NCBI GenBank assembly: GCA_905214715.1
Contig: CAJMMT010000002.1
Coordinates: 124,001 to 188,000 of the forward strand
From: an uncultured bacterium
Lineage (GTDB): Bacteria > Bacteroidota > Bacteroidia > Bacteroidales > Muribaculaceae
DNA: 64,000 bases
Reading direction: 5' to 3'
Shown here in pieces: positions 39,924 to 47,154 of the stretch; the first letter of the stretch is position 1, and the number at the start of each line of letters is the position of its first letter. Position numbers and translations under genes: made by a program. Below the pieces are notes generated by a model. That model had not been told where the DNA came from. It made no database searches and saw only the letters and a list, made by a program, of their open reading frames with translations.

Positions 39924-41225
39924 ATGAAAAGAATTCTACATTCCGCAGTCGGCATTATAGCCGTAGGGGCTATGCTTTCCTCTCCTTTGCTGATGAATGC
40001 GCAGGACAATGCTTTCGAACCCATAACCAACACATTCGGCGACATTGTGCCACAACAGGGTATCTATACGGAACTATCCGGGTTTACGATACAATTCACC
40101 TCCGGATTCCAGAGCGATTACATAGAGCCGATGGGATACACGAAAAAGGTTACGCTTATCGATGAGACTTCAAACGCCCTGATAACCGATTGCACCGTAA
40201 AAGGGGGCACAGGCAAGGTAACCGTTGCTCTCGACCAGACCGTTACCGAACCCGGCCATTACATCCTTCTCGTTCCGGAAGGGGCACTCGGTTGGGAAGA
40301 CGAATGGGGCAATTTCGAGGAGATACAGGAAATGAGATTCCGCCTTTGGGTCGAGAAAAACGAATTCGAACCCATCAGCGGCAGATATGGCAGCGTGGAT
40401 CCCGAACAGGGAATATACAGTTCTCTTAAAGAGATAACCCTTACCATGGAGGCTTACTCTTCCGATTACCTTGAAGCGGGGACCAAGAAAATCACCCTTC
40501 TGAACGAATCCACAAATGAGACGGTGGCCACATTCTCTGTGAAACCAGGCACAGGGAAAGTCATTCTTTCGCTCCCGGAAGAATTTACAGTCCCCGGACA
40601 CTACGTAATGCAGATTCCGGAGGGTGCGCTGGGATATGAGGATGACTGGTACGGAGAATGGAACGATTGCCCGGAAATGAATTTCCGTTATTGGATAGAA
40701 GGTGCCGAGCAACCTCCCGTAGAAGCATTTACCCCGATAAGCAACCGGTATGCATCAGTTGTTCCCGAGCAAGGCGTTTATGCGTCATTGAAAGAAATTA
40801 CAATGACACTTCAAGGATATGCTTCTGACTATGTGGAAGCAGGCCCGGGCAAGTCCGTTACCCTGATTGACGAAGACACCGAAACCATCCTGGCCACACT
40901 TACGGTCAAGGGAGGGTATGGCAAAGTCACCCTCACATTCCCTGAAGAATTCACTGCAAACGGACACTACATACTTGATGTTCCCGAGGGTGCCTTAGGG
41001 TATGATGACGACTCATACGGATGGGAAGACTGCCCCGCGATGCAGTTCCGTTATTGGATAGACCAGGCGACGGGAATGGAAATGCTCACCCCTGCTGAAA
41101 GCGTGATCGCAGACGTTTACAGCATAACCGGAACATGCGTTCTGAAAAACGCCTCGCAAAACGACCTCCGCAGCCTCCCCTCCGGTCTCTATATTCACAA
41201 CGGCAAAAAGATCGCCATAAAATAA
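39924..41225 (+). CDS. Secreted protein with three tandem repeats of about 115 residues and T9SS-like tail
   Basis: 433 residues with a Sec signal (ends near MNAQD). Three copies of one domain follow, each starting FEPI/FTPI-x-x-x-Y/F-G-x-V-x-P-x-Q-G-I/V-Y and ending EMxFRxW or QFRYW. Shared motifs include GKVTVAL/GKVILSL/GKVTLTF, GHYILLVPEGALGWEDEW and the like. The repeats are about 35-60% alike by eye. The end (VYSITGTCVLKN... LPSGLYIHNGKKIAIK in parts) resembles a type IX sorting tail. I know no function for this repeat. It follows the adhesin gene after 51 bases and is probably in the same transcript. Confidence 0.75.
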   Translation: MKRILHSAVGIIAVGAMLSSPLLMNAQDNAFEPITNTFGDIVPQQGIYTELSGFTIQFTSGFQSDYIEPMGYTKKVTLIDETSNALITDCTVKGGTGKVTVALDQTVTEPGHYILLVPEGALGWEDEWGNFEEIQEMRFRLWVEKNEFEPISGRYGSVDPEQGIYSSLKEITLTMEAYSSDYLEAGTKKITLLNESTNETVATFSVKPGTGKVILSLPEEFTVPGHYVMQIPEGALGYEDDWYGEWNDCPEMNFRYWIEGAEQPPVEAFTPISNRYASVVPEQGVYASLKEITMTLQGYASDYVEAGPGKSVTLIDEDTETILATLTVKGGYGKVTLTFPEEFTANGHYILDVPEGALGYDDDSYGWEDCPAMQFRYWIDQATGMEMLTPAESVIADVYSITGTCVLKNASQNDLRSLPSGLYIHNGKKIAIK

Positions 41226-41266
41226 GGGACCTGAAAACACAGGCATTTGGGATCCTGAATAATCCC

Positions 41267-41299
41267 AAGGAGAGCGACCCAGGCCGCTCTCCTTTTTTT
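41267..41299 (+). terminator. Terminator of the first adhesin transcript
   Basis: AAGGAGAGCG/CGCTCTCCTT, a 10-bp perfect stem with an eight-base loop, followed by a run of seven T. Confidence 0.92.
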
Positions 41300-41382
41300 A
41301 CGCTTTCTAACCATTCTGAAAAACAAATTCGCAATAAATTCCATAAGACGGCATAAGTTGGCCCAATCAACTCGGTATCTTC

Positions 41383-41426
41383 TTAATTTAGATTAATGTC
41401 TTTTGTTTTCACCTATATTATATTTG
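41383..41426 (+). promoter_or_regulatory. Promoter with palindromic element TTAATTTAGATTAA (adhesin gene 2)
   Basis: TTAATTTAGATTAATGT at 41383-41399 and TATATTTG at 41419-41426, 19 bases apart, a copy of the unit at 35333-35376. Both also share CTTTTGTTTT just behind the palindrome. Confidence 0.7.
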
Positions 41427-41455
41427 CATCATAACTATCCTAAATACATCAATAC

Positions 41456-44400
41456 ATGAGCAAATCTTTATTAAGCATCATTGCCTTGTCCGCTTCTGTG
41501 ATTACCGCCGCCGCGGCATGGACAGCCTCAGGCACTACTGACGACGGTGCCTTGATTCCGCCGTTCTCACATGTTTTTACCGAAGCCAACGACTTTGACA
41601 ACTACACGATCCTTGATCTCGACGGTCAGGGTAAGTGGCAGATGGAGCCCGGTTCCGACCCCGGAGAGTACATCCCCTGCGTCAAGGGCACAAGCGGATA
41701 TTACAACGTTCCGCCAATGAACGACTGGCTGATTACACCTGCCTTAAAACTTGAAAAAGGACGCGCATACCGCGTTACCGTCAGAATGTCTTCACAATCA
41801 AACGCTAATCCGGAGCGCTTCGAGGTGAAATATGGCTCCGAGGCTACAGCCGACGGCATGACGGTATCTATAATAGAACCCACCGAAATCACCAATACCA
41901 AGGGACGCGATTTCGACGGATATATGATACCCGACAATTCCGGCAATTTCTTCCTCGGTGTCCACGGTATCTCCGACCCCAACTCCTGGCGCCTCTATTG
42001 CGAATACATAAAAATCGGTGAGGCCACTCCCCTCACCGCTCCGGGTGCCCCGGTTAACGTTACCGTTACGCCAGACCCGCAGTGGGAAATGAAAGCGACT
42101 GTTTCTTTCACCACTCCCGGTATAGATATGGCCGGAAACACACTTACCGGAAACATGGATGTCGATATTTACCGCGAAGGCGAAAAAATCGGTACGGTAA
42201 CGGGCTGCACCCCCTCTGCCGAATACAGCTTTATTGACAACAACGAGCAGGGAACCCTGATGGACTCTCCCCAGATTTATGAATATACCGTTGTGGCACG
42301 CAACACCTCGGGTCAAGGCTATATAGCCAAAGCTTCCAACTACATCGGCCCCAATGAGCCGGGCCAGGTGGAAAACATAACAGTGGTCGAGACCGAACCG
42401 GGCTTGGTTAAAGTAAGCTGGGACGCTCCTTCAATCGACAAAAACGGCAACCCGATTCCTGCCGACAAGGTCAGATATGCCATCTCACGTCTGGGCGATG
42501 ACGAGAAAGTCCTCGCGCTCAACCTTACTGAAACCAGCATAACCGACAGAGTATGCGCCCCCGACGACAATGCTTTCGCCTGCTACCGCATAATTGCCAT
42601 GACCGACGCCGGAAGAGCCCTTGGCGTGAATTCGCCAACTATACCTGTCGGCACAAGCTACTCAATCCCCTACATCGAATCGTTTGCCGATGCCGGACTC
42701 GACCATCTGCACGGCACTGAAGTAGTGGAATATTCGGGATCTCAGAATCCAGTCGCCGGACTTGTGATAGATGCCGACTATCCTTCCGTAGGCTCGTCTG
42801 ACAATGACAACGGCTACCTTTATGCACGCATGCCGCAGACCGGAGACAAGATTGCCCTCTTCTCGGCCAAAGTAAATCTTGCAGGTCTGCAGTCCCCTAA
42901 ACTTGCGGTAAATATCTTCAAGTTCTCAAGCTCTCATGCCAACCCAGTCGAGGTTATGGTCCGTTGCCCGGGTGAGGATTTCGAAACCATCGCCACTCTA
43001 TCTACCGGAGACTTCACCGAAACCGGATGGCACAAGGCCGTGGCCGACATACCCGCTAAGTTCTTCGGCAAGACCATTCAGTATCGTCTGGTTATGGCTA
43101 ATACCTCTTCCCAGAATTCTTTCATCGACCGCATAGCCATTTTCCAATCGGCCGACATCAACCTCGCCGCACGCAAACTGACAATCCAGGATGAGCCTGT
43201 CGCCGGTGCCCCCATATCACTCAAAGTTTCCGTCGATAATATGGGAGATAAAGAAGTCTCCTCATATACCGTGGAACTTTACAAGGATGGTGTCAAGGTA
43301 GATGAGCAGAACGTTTCGCAACCCATAGCCCCCGACAGCTCGGCTGACGTTGAGTTCACACATACCGTAGCTGTTACCGAAGCTCCCTACCATACTTTCC
43401 AGGCCCGAGTTCTCGCTGATGGCGATACCGTGGAGGCCGACGACCTCACACCCGAGATGAAAGTCGAGGTAATCTCGCCCAACTACCCTGTGGCTGAGAA
43501 TCTGACTGCGACCGGCTCTGCCGAATCGGTAGTTGAACTTACTTGGGATGCTCCCGACCTCTCGAAGCTTGAACCCAAACATGTGGTTGAGGGATTTGAG
43601 AATTACGATGACCATACTACCGATCTTGCACCTTTCGTAAACTACGATGGCGACAAGCTCGCTTCCGGAACATATACCGATGAAGACATACCCGGTATCA
43701 CCGGCGAACCAGCCGCATGGTACGTTATCGACTCGACTAATGAAGGTAACAACGTAGGTAACGGCAACAACGGATCTGATAAATTCATAATGGTGGCTTA
43801 CACCGAAGATGACGAAGCTGAGGTGAACAAGAATGATGACTGGATTATCACCCCGGAACTTTTCGGTGGTGCACAGATCATATCTTTCTATGTGCGCTGC
43901 CGTGGTGAATGGTATCCTGAAAATATTGAAATTCTTGTATCATTCACTGACAACAGCCCGGAATCTTTCACTTCACTCGGAGAAATAGAGATCGACACCG
44001 AAGAATGGGCTCCCGTATATGTCAGTGTTCCCGATGGAGGTAAATATATAGCTGTAAGATACATCTCGGAAGATATGTATTACATAGCCATTGACGACAT
44101 AGAATATGCTCCCGCCGGAGGTGAGGCGATGTTTACCCTTCTCGGATACAACATATACCGTAACGGCGAACGTCTTAACGACACTCCGGTTACCGGAACC
44201 AACTATACTGACCGTCTTTCAGTCTCTTCCGGCGAATTCACATACGCCGTATCGGCCGTTTACGACTGTGGCGAATCTGCTCTCAGCAATGAAGTTATGT
44301 TCCAGACCACCGGAATCTCCCTTACCCCCATGTCGGCCGACACACCTGCCGAATATTTCGACATTGCCGGCAGATCCGTGGCCAAGGGAACTGTATCGAA

Positions 44401-44476
44401 TCCCGAACCGAAGCTCCCGGCAGGTATCTACCTGCGCCGAGCCGCCGGAACAACCTCCAAGATAATAATCAAATAA
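41456..44476 (+). CDS. Large secreted adhesin-like protein with three jelly-roll domains and T9SS-like tail
   Basis: 1,006 residues with an N-terminal signal (MSKSLLSIIALSASVITAAAAW). Order: a cleaved-adhesin/choice-of-anchor J jelly-roll (about 30-185, with MNDWLITPALKLE), two fibronectin type III-like units, a second jelly-roll (about 400-560), a CARDB-like spacer (LKVSVDNMGDKEVSSYTVEL), a third jelly-roll (about 700-880, DDWIITPELFGG), a short FN3-like unit and a tail with FDIAGRSVAKG and LPAGIYLRRAA. The same order is seen in the split gene upstream minus its propeller. Likely a surface or released adhesin. Substrate unknown. Confidence 0.82.
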   Translation: MSKSLLSIIALSASVITAAAAWTASGTTDDGALIPPFSHVFTEANDFDNYTILDLDGQGKWQMEPGSDPGEYIPCVKGTSGYYNVPPMNDWLITPALKLEKGRAYRVTVRMSSQSNANPERFEVKYGSEATADGMTVSIIEPTEITNTKGRDFDGYMIPDNSGNFFLGVHGISDPNSWRLYCEYIKIGEATPLTAPGAPVNVTVTPDPQWEMKATVSFTTPGIDMAGNTLTGNMDVDIYREGEKIGTVTGCTPSAEYSFIDNNEQGTLMDSPQIYEYTVVARNTSGQGYIAKASNYIGPNEPGQVENITVVETEPGLVKVSWDAPSIDKNGNPIPADKVRYAISRLGDDEKVLALNLTETSITDRVCAPDDNAFACYRIIAMTDAGRALGVNSPTIPVGTSYSIPYIESFADAGLDHLHGTEVVEYSGSQNPVAGLVIDADYPSVGSSDNDNGYLYARMPQTGDKIALFSAKVNLAGLQSPKLAVNIFKFSSSHANPVEVMVRCPGEDFETIATLSTGDFTETGWHKAVADIPAKFFGKTIQYRLVMANTSSQNSFIDRIAIFQSADINLAARKLTIQDEPVAGAPISLKVSVDNMGDKEVSSYTVELYKDGVKVDEQNVSQPIAPDSSADVEFTHTVAVTEAPYHTFQARVLADGDTVEADDLTPEMKVEVISPNYPVAENLTATGSAESVVELTWDAPDLSKLEPKHVVEGFENYDDHTTDLAPFVNYDGDKLASGTYTDEDIPGITGEPAAWYVIDSTNEGNNVGNGNNGSDKFIMVAYTEDDEAEVNKNDDWIITPELFGGAQIISFYVRCRGEWYPENIEILVSFTDNSPESFTSLGEIEIDTEEWAPVYVSVPDGGKYIAVRYISEDMYYIAIDDIEYAPAGGEAMFTLLGYNIYRNGERLNDTPVTGTNYTDRLSVSSGEFTYAVSAVYDCGESALSNEVMFQTTGISLTPMSADTPAEYFDIAGRSVAKGTVSNPEPKLPAGIYLRRAAGTTSKIIIK

Positions 44477-44489
44477 CAAACCTCACACT

Positions 44490-44517
44490 TACGCCGGGAG
44501 CATGGTCTCCCGGCGTA
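44490..44517 (+). other. Intercistronic hairpin after the second adhesin gene
   Basis: TACGCCGGGAG (44490-44500) and its exact inverse (44507-44517) with a six-base loop, followed by AAAATTTT. It may be a weak terminator or a processing site. The next gene begins 31 bases later with no clear promoter. Confidence 0.6.
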
Positions 44518-44547
44518 AAAATTTTACAACTATCAAAACATACGCCT

Positions 44548-45795
44548 ATGAAACTTTATACCCGACTGTTACCGCTTGCCGTATCACTTGCGGCTGTCGT
44601 GGTGGCGGATGCCGCCAACCTATCGAAAGCCGATGCATTTGCAGACAGAACCGATTTTCATTCCGCTCTCAAAGCGAGATACAATGCTCCGCGCATGTAT
44701 TCTGAAATCCCGAGTGTTTCGGATCTGAACGGTGTGTACGACCTTGAATACTGCTCTGACGGCTGGATGGAGTTGGAAAACAAAGCTGTATCTGTTTCAG
44801 CAGCCCCCGATGAAAATACTTTTCTTATCAACGGAATATGGGAAGACTTCTCCGTTACGGCCTCTTTTGACCCTGATAATGGCCTTATATCCATATCCAA
44901 TCAGGTCATCGACCCTGAAAACGGTATCCGCTTCTGCAATATCCAGGAAGATCCGATCCACGACAATTTCGTAATACTGAATACCGATTACCGGACCCAT
45001 ATGGCAGGGCAGGATCTGGTATATGAAGACGGCAATGTTTTCGGGATTGTCGACAATGAGGGTGAGATTCTTCTTACGGCATTCGATGCCGTATTTTTCA
45101 GAATGATATCTATGGAAGAGTCTGAATGGGATGTACTTTCCGACAAAGCCATATATAAAGACGGATGGTTCGCTCCGGCAATCGAGACTGAGATTCCGCC
45201 CTACGAAGTCGAGGTCTGGCGCAACAAAAAGAATCCCGCTCTCTTCGCCTTTATAAATCCCTACGGACCTGAAACACCTTTCGCTTCCTATAATATGGAT
45301 ACCTATGGCAAAGGTGTAGTCATCGTCGATACTACCGACCCCGGTTGCGTACTGGTAAAATGGCGCAACTACTGCGGATTGCAGATGGAGGTTGAGTTTG
45401 ACGAAGGAGATTTCTACGATACATCCTTTTATCCTTTCAACCTTGAAGAAGACAATTTCGCTTCCCTATCCCGCTCATACGATGAGATAAAGGCATCGTT
45501 CGAGGAGCAGGGACTTGTCCTCTCGAACTACAAAGACGGTGTGATTACGATTCACAACTGCATCTGGGGCGATCAGGACAACCGCTCATACGATTACAGT
45601 TTCGATGATGAAGATCTCTATCAGACAGTGATAACGCTTCCCTCTACAAATGTAGGTGTCGACATCACCCCAGCTGAACATATGGCCCGACCCGTATACT
45701 ACAACCTGCAAGGCGTAAAGGTATCCACCCCGACAACCCCGGGCTTGTACCTCCGCAAGCAAGGCCACGAAACACAAAAGATCCTGATAAAATAA
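44548..45795 (+). CDS. Secreted protein of unknown function with T9SS-like tail
   Basis: 415 residues with a clear signal sequence (LLPLAVSLAAVVVADA). The body is acidic and rich in aromatic residues, with no family I recognise; strands such as NTFLINGIWEDFSVTASFD and DGVITIHNCIWG look like a lipocalin-like or other beta fold. The last 40 residues (YYNLQGVKVS, then TPGLYLRKQG and KILIK) match the tail of neighbouring secreted proteins, suggesting type IX export. It follows the second adhesin gene closely and may share its transcript. Confidence 0.7.
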   Translation: MKLYTRLLPLAVSLAAVVVADAANLSKADAFADRTDFHSALKARYNAPRMYSEIPSVSDLNGVYDLEYCSDGWMELENKAVSVSAAPDENTFLINGIWEDFSVTASFDPDNGLISISNQVIDPENGIRFCNIQEDPIHDNFVILNTDYRTHMAGQDLVYEDGNVFGIVDNEGEILLTAFDAVFFRMISMEESEWDVLSDKAIYKDGWFAPAIETEIPPYEVEVWRNKKNPALFAFINPYGPETPFASYNMDTYGKGVVIVDTTDPGCVLVKWRNYCGLQMEVEFDEGDFYDTSFYPFNLEEDNFASLSRSYDEIKASFEEQGLVLSNYKDGVITIHNCIWGDQDNRSYDYSFDDEDLYQTVITLPSTNVGVDITPAEHMARPVYYNLQGVKVSTPTTPGLYLRKQGHETQKILIK

Positions 45796-45817
45796 TCACG
45801 ATAAAATTCCCTACACG

Positions 45818-45871
45818 TCCGGCTGGTCCGATTAGTCTGATGAGTCCGATTAATCCGATCAGTCCGGCAAT
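45818..45871. repeat. Six 9-base tandem units (TCCGATTAG type)
   Basis: Successive nine-base units TCCGGCTGG, TCCGATTAG, TCTGATGAG, TCCGATTAA, TCCGATCAG and TCCGGCAAT follow each other without gaps between the secreted-protein gene and the terminator. Confidence 0.8.
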
Positions 45872-45873
45872 AT

Positions 45874-45909
45874 AAAAGACGGGAGCTATTATAATAGCTC
45901 CCGTCTTTT
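45874..45909. terminator. Perfect 36-base palindrome, terminator for both strands
   Basis: AAAAGACGGGAGCTATTA followed directly by its exact inverse. A-run and T-run at both ends make it work in either direction between converging genes. Its right end overlaps the stop codon of the Crp/Fnr gene (45908-45910). Confidence 0.92.
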
Positions 45910-46591
45910 ATATCATCCTGATTATTTCGCGTTTGATTTTGCTGAGATGCTGCTCGGTTATGCCGAGGTATGACGCTATAACTTTAGACGGTACCATTTT
46001 GAAGATGTCTTTCCACCTTGAGTAAATCTCTGTCTTCACCAGATTCCTGTGCGTCAGTTCATCTTTGCTCATGGCATGCCCGGCTTCTATCAAATCGGCG
46101 TTGCCGGTCATATTGCACGTCAGCTGTATCAGTTTCGTCTTTGAGTCGCCGCTAAGCATTCTGTTCTTATACTCGTTGTAATACAGCTGGTTCTGATGAG
46201 CGCTCATTACCCAAAGAGCGAATTCATGGGACTCCGCAAGCAGTTGATCAAAACTTGACTTAGGTATTTTCACGACTGTCGTGGTGCAACATGCCTCGAA
46301 TCTGTAATATGACGGTTCACCGCCATAAAAACAATGAAACGAAATCAGCAATGTGCCTGGAAGAGCGAAGCCTGCGGTTTTCTCGGTATTTCTATCAAGA
46401 TATGTACCTCTTACAAGACCGGTTTTCACAACATATATGTCCGGATCATACTCACCCGCATCTATCATCGGTTCGTATGTATCCAATGCTACGACAGTAC
46501 CGTCGGCAAGGAACCTGTCTAATATTTCAGGTCGAAGTCTGTAATTGGCCTCAAGAGCCAACAGTCGTTTCAGATGAGTATAGTCTTCCAT
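45908..46591 (-). CDS. Crp/Fnr-family transcriptional regulator
   Basis: 227 residues. An N-terminal cyclic-nucleotide-binding-like domain (about 20-135; DPDIYVVKTGLVRGTYL, TAGFALPGTLLISFHCFYGG) is followed by a dimer helix and a C-terminal helix-turn-helix (PSKVIASYLGITEQHLSKIK). The cAMP-contact residues of Crp are not evident, as is usual for this Bacteroidota group, so the ligand is unknown. A minus-strand -7 element (TAACTTTG) lies at 46608-46615. It is transcribed away from the cobalamin operon; no direct link is shown. Confidence 0.9.
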   Translation of the reverse strand: MEDYTHLKRLLALEANYRLRPEILDRFLADGTVVALDTYEPMIDAGEYDPDIYVVKTGLVRGTYLDRNTEKTAGFALPGTLLISFHCFYGGEPSYYRFEACCTTTVVKIPKSSFDQLLAESHEFALWVMSAHQNQLYYNEYKNRMLSGDSKTKLIQLTCNMTGNADLIEAGHAMSKDELTHRNLVKTEIYSRWKDIFKMVPSKVIASYLGITEQHLSKIKREIIRMI

Positions 46592-46668
46592 AGCAATGTA
46601 GTATGCTCAAAGTTAACCAAATCCCCGCGATTATGCAATACCGGACCACGACCTATATGGACTCACTC

Positions 46669-46698
46669 TGATTATTCCTGATTATTCCTGATTATTCC
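46669..46698. repeat. Three perfect 10-base units TGATTATTCC
   Basis: The unit TGATTATTCC occurs three times in a row, upstream of the cobalamin operon promoter and between divergent genes. Confidence 0.85.
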
Positions 46699-46730
46699 TT
46701 GAATTTGCAAAATAATTTAACATATAGGAA

Positions 46731-46761
46731 TTTGCAAGCTCATTTTATTTTCATACCTTTG
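46731..46761 (+). promoter_or_regulatory. Promoter of the cobalamin operon
   Basis: TTTG at 46731-46734 and TACCTTTG at 46754-46761, 19 bases apart, match the Bacteroidota consensus. Transcription would begin at about 46768, at the very start of the riboswitch. Confidence 0.75.
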
Positions 46762-46767
46762 CAACCG

Positions 46768-46984
46768 AATTGGTTGCTCCGCCATCCAAGAGAGGAGGCA
46801 GAAAGGAGCATCAAAAGGGAACGAGGTGTAATTCCTCGACAGTACCCGCTGCTGTAATTTCCGGCTTCAAATAATCAATGTAAAATCTAAAATACATTTG
46901 AAGCCAAGTTATCTACAAAAATGTCACTGGTAGCAGATACCGGGAAGGCGTAGATAGCCGGAATAAGTCAGAAGACCTGCCAAT
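46768..46984 (+). promoter_or_regulatory. Cobalamin (B12) riboswitch
   Basis: Core pieces of the class are present in order: a GCTCC/GGAGC stem, GGGAACGAGGTG, a loop ending CCGCTGCTGTAA, a long variable arm (GGCTTCAAAT/ATTTGAAGCC), the B12 box variant GTCACTGG at about 46923, CCGGGAAGGCG, and AGTCAGAAGACCTGCC at the end. B12 binding should lower expression of the operon behind it. Confidence 0.93.
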
Positions 46985-47090
46985 ATCAATATTAAGAAAG
47001 CGCCCCCACGGGATTATGGGTAGGACTTCTGCACAACCACGTTGGGTTGCCTGATGTCATTTCTTGAGATTATTTAAGAGAATCCTCATA

Positions 47091-47136
47091 TCCCGTTGAC
47101 ATACCTTTCACGGTATTTCGGCGGGACTCTTTTTTT
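47091..47136 (+). terminator. Leader terminator, likely riboswitch expression platform
   Basis: TCCCGTTGACATACC (47091-47105) pairs with GGTATTTCGGCGGGA (47112-47126) with wobbles and one mismatch, followed by CTC and a run of seven or more T. ACGGGAT at 47008-47014 is an exact inverse of ATCCCGT at 47090-47096 and could form an antiterminator. It lies 19 bases before the receptor ATG. Confidence 0.7.
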
Positions 47137-47154
47137 GTAATCGGTATAACAACA

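Larger units (their letters stand above)
46592..47154 (+). other. Divergent intergenic region holding the cobalamin leader (563 bases)
   Basis: From left to right: a minus-strand -7 element for the Crp/Fnr gene, three 10-base repeats, a plus-strand promoter, a cobalamin riboswitch, a possible antiterminator and a terminator hairpin just before the TonB receptor gene. No further gene seen. Confidence 0.85.
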
